Below are positions 1 through 7,746 of a stretch of 64,000 nucleotides of DNA, piece after piece. Source of the DNA: Terricaulis sp. (lineage in GTDB: Bacteria; Pseudomonadota; Alphaproteobacteria; Caulobacterales; Aquidulcibacteraceae); NCBI GenBank assembly GCA_024707365.1, contig JANPZV010000001.1, positions 124,001-188,000 of the forward strand, given 5' to 3'. Every line of letters begins with the position of its first letter. Within the stretch, counting starts at the first letter, position 1. The translations under genes were made by a program, and so were the position numbers. Below the pieces are notes generated by a model. That model did no database searches and had not been told where the DNA came from. It worked only from the letters and a program-made list of their open reading frames with translations.

Positions 1-200
1 CCCTCGCGCCACCATTGCAGGCGAATGGCGCCCAAGCCCGGCTCGCGCACCGCAGCGGCAACCGAGCCAATCTCATGATTGACAGCGTACACCGCCTCAA
101 GCGCGGCCCGCACCGGCGCGGGCGCAAAGCGACTCGCCATCCAGCGATCCTCGTCGGCGCGGCGCGCCAAAGCCGCCGCCGCCTCAGGCCCGGCCGGCAA
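1..200 (-). CDS. squalene/phytoene synthase family protein (N-terminal part, runs off the window)
   Basis: The frame directly after the secF stop stays open to the window edge. It contains the N-terminal signature of the trans-isoprenyl diphosphate synthase family: a D-E-D-R-W block, then 'LEAVYAVNHEI' and 'LGAIRLQWWRE'. These match the usual 'ALYAFNxE...P.LGEIRLQWWRD' pattern. The first usable codon is TTG at 198-200, immediately after the secF TGA. An ATG inside the conserved block (137) is too late. The same gene often follows secDF in alphaproteobacteria. Whether it is a true isoprenoid enzyme or an NDUFAF6-like complex I assembly factor cannot be told from about 66 residues, and the aspartate-rich active-site motifs lie outside the window. 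Confidence 0.65.
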   Translation of the reverse strand, partial: MPAGPEAAAALARRADEDRWMASRFAPAPVRAALEAVYAVNHEIGSVAAAVREPGLGAIRLQWWRE

Positions 201-1226
201 TCAGCCCGTCGCGGGCGCAGCATCCACGCCCTTGCCCGGTTCTGCGCGATTGCGCTTGACGCCCCAAAGCAAAATCGCGGGCGCAGCGACATAGACCGAA
301 GAATACGTGCCCACCACGATGCCGAAGATCATCGCCAGCGCAAAACCCGAGAGCGCTTCACCGCCAAGATAATAGATCACCACCAGCGCCACCAAGGTCG
401 TCACGCCAGTCATGATCGTGCGCGAGAGGGTTTCGTTGATCGAAAGATCAATCACATCGCCCAGCGGCATTTTCTTATACTTGCGCAGATTTTCCCGCAG
501 CCGGTCAAACACGACGACGGTGTCGTTGATGCCGTAGCCGATGATGGTCAGCAGCGCGGCCACGATCGTCAGCGTGAATTCCAGCCTGAACACGGAAAAC
601 AGCCCAAGCGTCAAAATCACGTCGTGGAAGAGGCCCAGCACCGCGCCAACGCCGAACTGCCATTCAAACCGGAACCAGATGTAAACCAGCATCATCAAAA
701 TCGCGAGGCCAAGCGCCATGAGCCCGCCGGCGAACAATTCTTCTGACACCTGCGCGCTGACCGATTCCGTCCGCTCGATCTGCACCTCCGGCGCTTCGGC
801 CGCGAGGGCTGCGCGCACGCGGGCGATATCGGCATCGGCGCCCGCCTCGGTGATCTCAAACCGCACCAGCGCGTTGGTGGCCGCGCCAAACGCCTGCACC
901 TGCACATCGCCAATGCCGAGCCCGCCGACGATCGAGCGCAGCGCCGCAAGATCGACCGGCTCGTCAGCGCGCACCTCAAGCAGCGTGCCGCCCTTGAAAT
1001 CAACGCCGAGATTGAAGCCTTCGCTTAAAACATGCGCGACGCGATGGCCCACCGGGCCCTCGACCTCATTGTAGATCGCCCAAGGGGTCGCGCGGAAACT
1101 GCCTGTCACCATCGAAGCAAAGCTGGCGAGGATCAGCAGCGTGGAGATCGCGCCCATAAGCGCCGCCACCGCGACGAATTTGAAATTCGTGCGCTCGGGC
1201 AGATAGCGGATGAAAGGAAAACGCAT
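201..1226 (-). CDS. secF: protein translocase subunit SecF
   Basis: 341 residues, normal for SecF. It is an inner-membrane RND-type subunit that works with SecD and YajC to use the proton gradient to help SecYEG export. Visible features are a first membrane segment at about residues 18-42, a periplasmic domain beginning with the family 'GVDFKGGTLLEV' motif, and five further membrane helices in the C-terminal half with 'GYGINDTVVVFDRLREN', the strongly conserved SecF signature. It lies 7 bp after secD on the same strand and is clearly co-transcribed with it. The frame is intact. Confidence 0.97.
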   Translation of the reverse strand: MRFPFIRYLPERTNFKFVAVAALMGAISTLLILASFASMVTGSFRATPWAIYNEVEGPVGHRVAHVLSEGFNLGVDFKGGTLLEVRADEPVDLAALRSIVGGLGIGDVQVQAFGAATNALVRFEITEAGADADIARVRAALAAEAPEVQIERTESVSAQVSEELFAGGLMALGLAILMMLVYIWFRFEWQFGVGAVLGLFHDVILTLGLFSVFRLEFTLTIVAALLTIIGYGINDTVVVFDRLRENLRKYKKMPLGDVIDLSINETLSRTIMTGVTTLVALVVIYYLGGEALSGFALAMIFGIVVGTYSSVYVAAPAILLWGVKRNRAEPGKGVDAAPATG

Positions 1227-1233
1227 ATCGACC

Positions 1234-2826
1234 TCAAATCGGCAGAGTCTTGGGCCGCGTCAGGCGGAACCACCAAGCGATTAAAAGCTGCGAAATCATC
1301 ACCGCGCTGAACACCGAGGTGATGACCCCGATCGACAAGGTCCAGGCAAAGCCGCGCACCGGCCCCGCGCCGAATTGGAACAGGATCAAGGCGGCCAGGA
1401 TGGTTGTCAGGTTGGCGTCGATGATGGCCACCATGGCGCGGCCAAAGCCGGCGTCTATGGCGATCGCAGGCAATCGCCCGGCCTTCTGCTCATCGCGCAT
1501 GCGCTCATAGATCAGCACGTTGGCGTCCACCGCCATCGCCATGGTGAGGATCAGCCCCGCGATGCCCGGCAAGGTGAGCGCCGCGCCAATCATGGACATC
1601 GCCGCCAGCAGCAACACCATGTTCACCGCCAGCGCCAAGCACGCGAACACCCCAAACAGCCCATACGCCAGCACCATCAGCACCAGCACGCAGATCCCCG
1701 AGATAATCCCGGCGATAATGCCGGAATCGATCGCATCTTGGCCAAGCCCCGGCCCCACCGCGCGCTCTTCAATCACCGAAAGCGGCGCAGGCAGCGCCCC
1801 CGCGTTCAGCATGATCGCCAAATCGCTCGCGCTTCTGGCGGTGAAGCTGCCGGAAATCTGGCCTTGGCCGCCGCAGATCGGCTCATTGATGACAGGCGCG
1901 GTGAGCACCTGATTATCGAGCAGAATGGCGAAGCGCTGGTTCGTGAACTGGCGCGTGATCGAGCAAAACTGACGCGCGCCTTGGCTATCGAGCTGGAAGG
2001 AAAGCACCCATTGATTGGTCTGCGGGTCATTGCGGGGCGCGGCGTCCACCAGCCGCTCGCCGGTAAAGCGCGGGCGGCGCTCCACCAATTCGCGCGCATT
2101 GCCGACGCCCGGATAGGGCTCGACGATCATCGCGCCCGCCGGGATGCGCCCGGCGGCTGCATCCGCCTCGTCCATCACGCGCACCATGTGGAATGTCATC
2201 AGCGCGGTTTGGCCGATGCGGCTTTTCAATTCATCCGGATCGCTCAGCCCCGGCGCCTGCACGACGATGCGCGCATCGCCCTGGCGAATGATGGTGACTT
2301 CGCTGGTGCCCGTCGGGTCGATACGGCGGCGGATCACTTCGATCGATTGCTGCGCGGCCTGGCGCGTGAGTTCGCGCAGATAGGTCGGCGCCATGCGCGC
2401 TTCGATCAGCCCGTCTTCGGCCACGGAGAGATTGAGGATGTCGGCTTGCGATGTGGGGGAGCGCACGACATCGCGCAGCGCCCGACGCGCCGCATCGATA
2501 TCGGCCGGCGCCACGCGAATGCGCGCCGCATCGCCCACCACGCCGCGGCCGCTGAAATTGATCCGCGGGTTCGCATCGCGCAGAGCGGCGCCCATCGAGT
2601 CCGCGATGTTTTCCAGCCGCTGGGTCTGCATCACGCCGGCGTCCACCTCGAGCAGCAGGTGCACGCCGCCGCGCAGATCGAGGCCCAAATTCAGCGCGTT
2701 GCTGGGCAAGAACCCCGGCAGCGCGTCACGCTGCTGCGGCGACAAGAAATTCGGCGCTGCGAACGCAAGGCCGAGCAGCGTCACCACCACGACCACAACG
2801 ATGCGCCACCGGGCGAGCTCCAGCAT
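1234..2826 (-). CDS. secD: protein translocase subunit SecD
   Basis: 530 residues, normal for alphaproteobacterial SecD. An N-terminal membrane helix (about 7-25) is followed by 'GLDLRGGVHLLLEVD', the family signature, then the P1-type periplasmic region. The C-terminal membrane domain carries 'AMAVDANVLIYERMRDE', the SecD form of the motif containing the proton-path Asp/Arg. It pairs with SecF for late steps of preprotein translocation. It sits between yajC (27 bp upstream) and secF (7 bp downstream) in one operon. The frame is intact. Confidence 0.97.
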   Translation of the reverse strand: MLELARWRIVVVVVVTLLGLAFAAPNFLSPQQRDALPGFLPSNALNLGLDLRGGVHLLLEVDAGVMQTQRLENIADSMGAALRDANPRINFSGRGVVGDAARIRVAPADIDAARRALRDVVRSPTSQADILNLSVAEDGLIEARMAPTYLRELTRQAAQQSIEVIRRRIDPTGTSEVTIIRQGDARIVVQAPGLSDPDELKSRIGQTALMTFHMVRVMDEADAAAGRIPAGAMIVEPYPGVGNARELVERRPRFTGERLVDAAPRNDPQTNQWVLSFQLDSQGARQFCSITRQFTNQRFAILLDNQVLTAPVINEPICGGQGQISGSFTARSASDLAIMLNAGALPAPLSVIEERAVGPGLGQDAIDSGIIAGIISGICVLVLMVLAYGLFGVFACLALAVNMVLLLAAMSMIGAALTLPGIAGLILTMAMAVDANVLIYERMRDEQKAGRLPAIAIDAGFGRAMVAIIDANLTTILAALILFQFGAGPVRGFAWTLSIGVITSVFSAVMISQLLIAWWFRLTRPKTLPI

Positions 2827-2853
2827 GGCTATGTATCCTGCGCGCGGGCTTTA

Positions 2854-3201
2854 TTAAGCGGGTTTAGAATCGTTGGCGGGCGCCGGATCGGGCTTAGAGC
2901 GCAGCGTCGCCACCGCATGGCGCGCCACGCGCACATCGATGTTCGGCGCCAATTCGATCCTGAGCTCATCTTCGGCCACCGATTTGATCTTGCCGATCAG
3001 CCCGCCCGCGGTTTCCACCACATCGCCCTTCTTGAGCGCGGTCAGCATTTCCATGTGCCGCTTGCGCGCCTGCTGCTGGGGGCGAATGAGCAGGAAATAG
3101 AACACGATCACGATCAGCACCAAAGGCGCGATATTCATGATCATGGCTGTGGTCGGGTCTGGCGCGGCGCCGGCCTGCGCGTAAGCGTCGGAAATGAACA
3201 T
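2854..3201 (-). CDS. yajC: preprotein translocase subunit YajC
   Basis: 115 residues. A short N-terminal stretch is followed by one membrane helix (about 22-42) ending in 'FLLIRPQQQARKRH', the diagnostic YajC sequence. A cytosolic domain follows with 'GDVVETAGGLIGKI' and 'DVRVARHAV'. It associates with SecDF. It is first in the yajC-secD-secF operon; the 144 bp upstream, to the M23 peptidase, is the likely promoter region. Confidence 0.96.
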   Translation of the reverse strand: MFISDAYAQAGAAPDPTTAMIMNIAPLVLIVIVFYFLLIRPQQQARKRHMEMLTALKKGDVVETAGGLIGKIKSVAEDELRIELAPNIDVRVARHAVATLRSKPDPAPANDSKPA

Positions 3202-3345
3202 TGAACCTCTCAGAAGGGGCGTGAAGGCGGCGCTATCGCTGAGCGCGCCCGGAAGGCCCCGAAGCGAAGGCCGGGACTATATCGAGCAGCGCCTCTATTT
3301 CAATTGGCGGAAACTGTTCGCGCGCGCCGTTTCGCCGCAGCCCCC

Positions 3346-4301
3346 TCACCGGCGCCCAAGCAGCGGGGCCGGATCCTGCGCCACCCCGCCGTGCCGCACC
3401 TGAAACAAAAGCCGCGCGCCCCCGCCCTGGCGCGGGCCCAGCTCCGCGATCGGCGCGCCCGCGCGCACCTGCTGGCCCTCCCGCACCAGGGCGCGGCGGT
3501 TGAAGGCGTAGGCCGTCACATAATTATCCGCATGCGCGATCAGCACGATAATGCCGTGATTGGGCACGCTTTCCCCGGCGAACACCACCTGCCCCTCGGC
3601 CGCGGCGCGCACCACCGCCCCCACCGCGCCGGAGATTTCCACGCCATCGAGCCGCCCCCCGCCCGGCAGCGGGCCAAAGCCGGCGGCGATCGCCCCCTCA
3701 AGCGGCCAGGCAAAGCGGCCATCGCCGCGCGGCGGCGGTTGCGCTGCAACATCCGGCGCCGGCTCAGGCGCGGCGCGCGCCATGGCCGGCAGCACCACGC
3801 GCGCGCCCGCGCGCACCGCATAGGGCGGCGCCATTCGGTTGAGCAAACCCAGCGAGCGCGTATCGACATTGTAGCGCTGCGCGATCGCCTCAAAGCTCTC
3901 CCCGCGCGCCACAATGTGAAAGCGCGGCGGCGGCAGCGCCAGCTCGCGCCCCTCGGCCAAGGCATAAGGCGGCTCAAGCCGGTTCTGATCGATCAGCGCG
4001 CGCAGCGGGATCTGATAGCGCGCGGCGATGTCATACAAGGTCTCGCCCGCGCTGACGCGATGGCTTTGCGGCAGCCGCGCCGGATCGAACGGATGCGCCT
4101 GCTCTGGCTGCAACGCATAATCCGATAGCGGCCGCCCTTCGCCCGCCGCCCAATTCGGCGCCGGCGGCGCGCTGCGTTGCGCTTGCGGCGCGCAGGCGCC
4201 GCCGCCGAATGCGCAGCTGCGCCGCCATAGCGAATCGGCGCCGGCGCGCCGCTGGCGCAAGCCGCGGCGCACAGCGCCAGAAGGATCGCCAGCCGCCGCA
4301 T
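3346..4301 (-). CDS. LysM/M23-family murein hydrolase-like lipoprotein (frame broken near 4195)
   Basis: NlpD-like architecture. A lipoprotein signal with lipobox 'LCAAAC' starts at the ATG at 4301. Two LysM modules follow ('HRVSAGETLYDIAARYQIP' and 'HIVARGESFEAIAQRYNV'), then a degenerate M23 (LytM) domain starting 'FAWPLEGAIAAGFG'. The M23 zinc ligands are not evident: the usual H-x-G-x-D and H-x-H motifs are replaced by 'LDGVEISG' and 'LLFQVRHGG'. The protein is therefore probably an amidase activator of the NlpD/EnvC type rather than an active peptidase. The signal peptide and LysM part are in different frames, which join around 4185-4210 in a GC-rich run. Its start overlaps the pcm stop (TGATG). 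It belongs to the surE-pcm-M23 cluster. Confidence 0.85.
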
Positions 4302-4927
4302 CACGCATCGGCCCCCAGGCCCTCGTCCAGCGGCGCGTATTTCACAGCGCCCAGCGCCTCGGCCGCGCCATCGCGCCAGCGCGTCAGCATTTGGCCCTCC
4401 GCATCCCCGATCGGCGCCAGCAGCACCCCGCCCGGCTTCAATTGCGCCAGCAAAGCCGGCGGCGGCGCCGCCACCGCGCCATTGATCACGATCCGATCAT
4501 ACGGCCCATCCTCGGCCCAGCCTTCGCGTCCGTCCGCCACATGCGCGTAAACCCGCATCAGCCGCGCCTGGCCAAAGCGCTGGCGCGCTTCGGCCGCCAG
4601 CGCGCGCCAGCGTTCCAGCGTCGTCACCTTATGCGCCAGCTGCGCCAGCACCGCCGCCTGATAGCCAGAGCCCGCACCGATCTCGAGCACGTGATCGCCC
4701 TCTTGCGCGTCAAGCGCGGCCACAACCCGGCCTACCAGCGCCGGGCGCGTCATGCTTTGCCCATGCGCGAGCGGCAGGGCGATGTCGTCATACGCAAGAT
4801 CACTCAAATGCGCCGGCGCATAATCGGCGCGCGGCGTGCGCTCCATCGCGCCCAGCACGCGCGCATCGGTGACGCCCGCCTGGCGCAATTCAAGGATAAA
4901 GCGCATGAGGCGGGCCGGATCGCTCAT
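4301..4927 (-). CDS. pcm: protein-L-isoaspartate O-methyltransferase
   Basis: 208 residues. It transfers a methyl group from SAM to isoaspartyl residues of damaged proteins. Methyltransferase motif I is clear ('[16 protein letters not shown]', about residues 80-95). The preceding '[19 protein letters not shown]' corresponds to the family 'GqtiSqP' loop, with M-T-R in place of the usual residues. '[21 protein letters not shown]' corresponds to the conserved post-II region. It overlaps surE by 4 bp upstream and the M23 lipoprotein downstream. The surE-pcm pairing is common and links damage repair with stationary-phase survival. Confidence 0.93.
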   Translation of the reverse strand: MSDPARLMRFILELRQAGVTDARVLGAMERTPRADYAPAHLSDLAYDDIALPLAHGQSMTRPALVGRVVAALDAQEGDHVLEIGAGSGYQAAVLAQLAHKVTTLERWRALAAEARQRFGQARLMRVYAHVADGREGWAEDGPYDRIVINGAVAAPPPALLAQLKPGGVLLAPIGDAEGQMLTRWRDGAAEALGAVKYAPLDEGLGADA

Positions 4928-5712
4928 TCAGGCCCCTTGGGCGCGGCCCCGCCCAGCACGCCTTTGAGATCATGGATTGTCTGCCGATGCGTAAGATCAA
5001 CATGCAGCGGCGTCACCGAAATCCGCCCCTCATACACCGCGCGCAAATCCGACCCTTCCGGCGGCTCAGAGCGCTGGCCGCGAAAGCCGAGCCAATAATA
5101 AGAGCCGCCGCGCAAATCCTCGCGCTTATCGGCGTAGACCACCTGATGATCGCGCGCGCCCTGGAACGTCATCTCCACCGCGCGCACCTCATCGGGCGCC
5201 ACGTCAGGAAAATTGACATTCATCACCACGTCTTTGGGCCAGCCATGTTTCAGCAATTGGCCGACAACGCCCGCGCCATAAGTCTCCGCCGTTTCCCAGG
5301 GAATCGCCGCCTCAGCCCCGCGCAAGCCGCGCGCTTGCGAAAGCGCGATCGAGGGAATGCCCAATTGCATGCCCTGCATCGCGCCAGCGATGGTGCCCGA
5401 GAACGTCACGTCCTCGGCCATGTTCTGCCCGCGATTGACGCCCGAAAGCACAAGATCAGGCTTTGCCCCCTCGATCAGATGCTCAACCCCCAGCAGCACG
5501 CAATCGGTCGGCGTGCCGGCAATCGCAAAGCGCTTTTCGCCCGCCGCGCGCACGCGGATCGGCGCTGTCAGCGTCAGCGCGCGCGAAGCGCCTGATTGTT
5601 CCTGCTCGGGCGCGATCACCCACACATCGTCACTGAACGCGCGGGCGATCTTTTCCAGCACCGCAAGGCCGGTTGCATGGACGCCGTCGTCATTGGTGCA
5701 GAGAATGCGCAT
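4924..5712 (-). CDS. surE: 5'/3'-nucleotidase SurE
   Basis: 262 residues. Metal-dependent nucleoside monophosphate phosphatase. The start at 5712 gives the family N terminus '[16 protein letters not shown]', with the two metal-binding aspartates. The open frame extends 33 codons further upstream, but that extension only translates a repeat and is rejected. Other family motifs are '[10 protein letters not shown]', '[13 protein letters not shown]' and 'YSGTI'-like '[11 protein letters not shown]'. It overlaps pcm by 4 bp. An inverted-repeat element separates it from the upstream DUF1761 gene. Confidence 0.96.
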   Translation of the reverse strand: MRILCTNDDGVHATGLAVLEKIARAFSDDVWVIAPEQEQSGASRALTLTAPIRVRAAGEKRFAIAGTPTDCVLLGVEHLIEGAKPDLVLSGVNRGQNMAEDVTFSGTIAGAMQGMQLGIPSIALSQARGLRGAEAAIPWETAETYGAGVVGQLLKHGWPKDVVMNVNFPDVAPDEVRAVEMTFQGARDHQVVYADKREDLRGGSYYWLGFRGQRSEPPEGSDLRAVYEGRISVTPLHVDLTHRQTIHDLKGVLGGAAPKGPE

Positions 5713-5734
5713 GGGCTGACTAGGCAATAGGGAT

Positions 5735-5836
5735 GGGGCAATAGGCAATAGGGAATGGGCAATGGGCAATGGGAGAAAGAACAGGCGCCGCGCGTTCCCC
5801 TGCCGCCCCATTGCCTATTGCCCATTCCCTATTGCC
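5735..5836. repeat. intergenic array of AAT/GGG-rich octamer-like units forming a large inverted repeat
   Basis: The left arm is built from near-repeats of GGCAATAG and GGCAATGG (5735-5773) and the right arm is their reverse complement. A perfect 20-base pairing is seen between 5744-5763 and 5817-5836. The element fills the gap between surE and the DUF1761 gene and could fold as a long hairpin in RNA. Style and position resemble the heptamer array next to purN (25336). It is not coding, although it lies inside an open frame. Confidence 0.75.
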
Positions 5837-5841
5837 TCAAC

Positions 5842-6249
5842 CTATTTCCAGGCCCCCAAAACCGCCCCCGCCGCCGCGTGCGTCAGCAGCAAGTGCAGCG
5901 TATCGAGGCCAAACAATTCCGTGCGCTCGAATGAATAGACCCAGCCATACATCCGCGCCGCCACCGCCAAAAACACCGCAAGCGCGAGCCCAACCCTCAG
6001 CCCGTCAAACCAGCCCGGCTCATCGCGCCATTTAATCACCAGCGCGATCCCGATCGCCTGCAACAGCGGCATCACCACCATGAACGGCATGCGCGCCGCC
6101 CCGCTTTCGGTGTCCGCCGGGCTCCAGCCCATCCATTGGATCCAGAGCTGGTTAAACAGCACCGCATAAAGCAAAAAGCCGATCAGCCAGATCAACGCGG
6201 CCGCCGCGAGCACCGCCAGCAGGTTAAGCCCCATCACCCGCACGATCAT
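5842..6249 (-). CDS. DUF1761-like small membrane protein
   Basis: 135 residues with four predicted membrane segments (about 5-30, 52-70, 82-100 and 116-133). The N-terminal pattern 'IGFLLYAVLFNQLWIQWMGW' and the C-terminal histidine in 'LHLLLTHAAAGAVLG' fit the DUF1761 family of unknown function. The assignment rests on pattern memory only. It lies between DUF2155 and surE on the same strand, about 60 bp from the DUF2155 stop. No function can be given. Confidence 0.65.
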   Translation of the reverse strand: MIVRVMGLNLLAVLAAAALIWLIGFLLYAVLFNQLWIQWMGWSPADTESGAARMPFMVVMPLLQAIGIALVIKWRDEPGWFDGLRVGLALAVFLAVAARMYGWVYSFERTELFGLDTLHLLLTHAAAGAVLGAWK

Positions 6250-6308
6250 TCCTCCGCCGGTTCAAACCGCGACGGCGATGCTAGGCTGAGTCTTGCGATG
6301 CGCCGCCC

Positions 6309-6678
6309 TCACGCGCGGCAATCGATCGCCCAAATATCGTAGCTTGGGTGATCCAGCGCCGAAATGCCGGGGCTTGAGGCGAACAGCCAGCCCGACCAAA
6401 GCGCCTGGCGCTGGCTTTCCTCGCCGCGCGCGCGCGGCGGCGTACTCAAACACCTCCACGAAGATGCGCACCTCAGGCGTTTCTTCGGGCGCGCTCTTGG
6501 AGCAAGTGCGCGCAATCACTTCCAGCGAGCCGATGCGCGCGGGCCGGCCGATCGTCAGCGTATAATCGCTGGCGTGGCCCGTCACTTTGTCGAGCCCGCG
6601 CACCACCGCGCGCTGCGCATAAGCGGGCGCGGCGGCCGCGACGAACAAAGCAAACGCGCAAACAAGCGTGCGGATCAT
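6309..6678 (-). CDS. DUF2155 domain-containing periplasmic protein (frame broken near 6433)
   Basis: A signal peptide (about 1-21, ending A-Y-A-Q) is followed by the DUF2155 pattern 'LDKVTGHASDYTLTIG', 'LEVIARTCSKSAPEETPEV', and in another frame 'SGWLFASSPGISALDHPSY' then 'DIWAIDC'. The family normally ends this way, so the two frames are one gene. The break lies in the alternating GC run at 6428-6438. ATG 6676-6678 overlaps the mlaD stop, as in many alphaproteobacterial NDUFA12-mlaD-DUF2155 clusters. The family is widespread in this class and has no established function. The paired cysteines may form a disulfide. Confidence 0.85.
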
Positions 6679-7148
6679 GGCGCTGCGCTTTCCTCATTCG
6701 ATTGATCGCTCGATTGATTGCCTTGGGCGAAGCTGGCGAACAGCGTCAGAAGATCGATCGATCCGCGCGTGTTTGGAATTTCCGCGCCAGCGGCCAGCGC
6801 ATCAAAGCCCGCCGGCTCGATGCTCACATACGCCCCGCCCAGCAGCCCGTCGCTGGCGATGCTGGCGGTGCTTTCATCCGGCACCTGCACGCCCTGGTTC
6901 ACGTTCAGCACCAGCACCGCGTCAAACGTATTGGGATCAAGCGTCACCGAGCGCACAACCCCCACTTTTACGCCGGAAACACGCACGTCCGAACCGGGCG
7001 CAACGCCGTTCACGCGCTGAAACCGGCCGGTGAGTTCATAGCCGCCGCTCGCGCCGCTCTGCCCCGCTTGGGCGGCCGCGAACGCAAAAAAGCCGACAGC
7101 GACAAGCACCACCGCAGCGCCCAGCAGCGTTTCACCCCAGCGTTCCAT
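6675..7148 (-). CDS. mlaD: MlaD-type lipid transport (MCE) protein
   Basis: 157 residues. One N-terminal membrane anchor (about 7-27) is followed by a single MCE domain: 'GYELTGRFQRVNGVAPGSDV', then 'VRVSGVKVGVVRSVTLD' and 'GLLGGAYVSIEPAG'. This is the substrate-binding part of the Mla ABC system, which moves phospholipids between outer and inner membranes. The permease and ATPase genes are separate, at 50738 and 51514. The start overlaps the NDUFA12 stop (TGATG) and the stop overlaps the DUF2155 start. Confidence 0.92.
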   Translation of the reverse strand: MERWGETLLGAAVVLVAVGFFAFAAAQAGQSGASGGYELTGRFQRVNGVAPGSDVRVSGVKVGVVRSVTLDPNTFDAVLVLNVNQGVQVPDESTASIASDGLLGGAYVSIEPAGFDALAAGAEIPNTRGSIDLLTLFASFAQGNQSSDQSNEESAAP

Positions 7149-7546
7149 CACGCCTCGCCTTCAGGTTTCCAAGCTTCATAATCGCTCGCCGCGGCCGCGC
7201 GCGCGCCGCCGCGCGCCAGCGAGCCCTTGGGCCGATAGGCGAGGCGCGTGCCGGTGAGATTCGGAATGTGCGGCAGCTCCCATTTCTGCCGCTTGAGCGG
7301 CTTCACCGTGGGCGGCTCATCAACAATGTGGTGCATCCAAGGGTGCCAATCGGGCGGCACGCGCGAGGCTTCGGCGAGGCCCTTATAAATCACGTAGCGG
7401 CGCCGGCGGCCCTCAAGGCTGGGGCGGCGCTCCTCGTAATAGCGATTGCCTTGCTCGTCCTCGCCCACGAACGCCCCGCGACGGCCAATATCAAACAGCG
7501 CGCCAAGCGTGGCGCCGTTCCACCAGGTGAAGATGCGAGCGAGCAT
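7148..7546 (-). CDS. NADH:ubiquinone oxidoreductase subunit NDUFA12 family
   Basis: 132 residues. It matches the NDUFA12/B17.2 accessory subunit of respiratory complex I: 'FVGEDEQGNRYYEE' and 'RRYVIYKGLAEASRVPPDWHPWMH', then 'PPTVKPLKRQKWELPHIPN'. In alphaproteobacteria this subunit is bacterial-encoded away from the nuo operon and commonly precedes mlaD, as here. It is the first gene of the minus-strand cluster. Its upstream region is shared with the divergent NrdJ-like gene. Confidence 0.93.
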   Translation of the reverse strand: MLARIFTWWNGATLGALFDIGRRGAFVGEDEQGNRYYEERRPSLEGRRRRYVIYKGLAEASRVPPDWHPWMHHIVDEPPTVKPLKRQKWELPHIPNLTGTRLAYRPKGSLARGGARAAAASDYEAWKPEGEA

Positions 7547-7649
7547 GGGCCTTTTTACGTCTCCTAGACGCCGGATTTGCGGCGCTTACGCCCCAAATCA
7601 GCGGCGCGCACTATGGCGAAGCGTCTCAATGGCGTCCAGTGCAGTTGCG

Positions 7650-7698
7650 AAACAATATCTTGGGATAAGTGGCGGTCGTTTCATACTAGATATTGATC
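7650..7698 (+). promoter_or_regulatory. two NrdR-box-like palindromes upstream of the NrdJ-like gene
   Basis: Two AT-rich near-palindromes stand out in GC-rich DNA: core CAATATCTTG (7653-7662) and core CTAGATATTG (7686-7695). Each matches 9 of 10 positions of the NrdR core CWATATATWG. Their starts are 33 bp apart, about three helical turns, the phased arrangement typical of NrdR operators in front of ribonucleotide reductase genes. They lie 50-95 bp before the ATG at 7747. The second box includes a -10-like TAGATATT. NrdR control is inferred. Confidence 0.55.
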
Positions 7699-7746
7699 CA
7701 ACCCTCTCGAAAGGGGTAAAGTGGCGCCTGCTTTGAGGAGGCGGGC

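Noticed and set aside
1375..3204. 609-codon plus-strand open frame over secD and yajC
   Set aside because: Composition is His/Arg/Gln-rich shadow sequence of highly conserved minus-strand genes; no domain is visible.
4924..5811. SurE with a 33-residue hydrophobic N-terminal extension (possible signal peptide)
   Set aside because: The extension translates the AAT/GGG repeat array; SurE proteins start at the '[10 protein letters not shown]' Met and are cytosolic.
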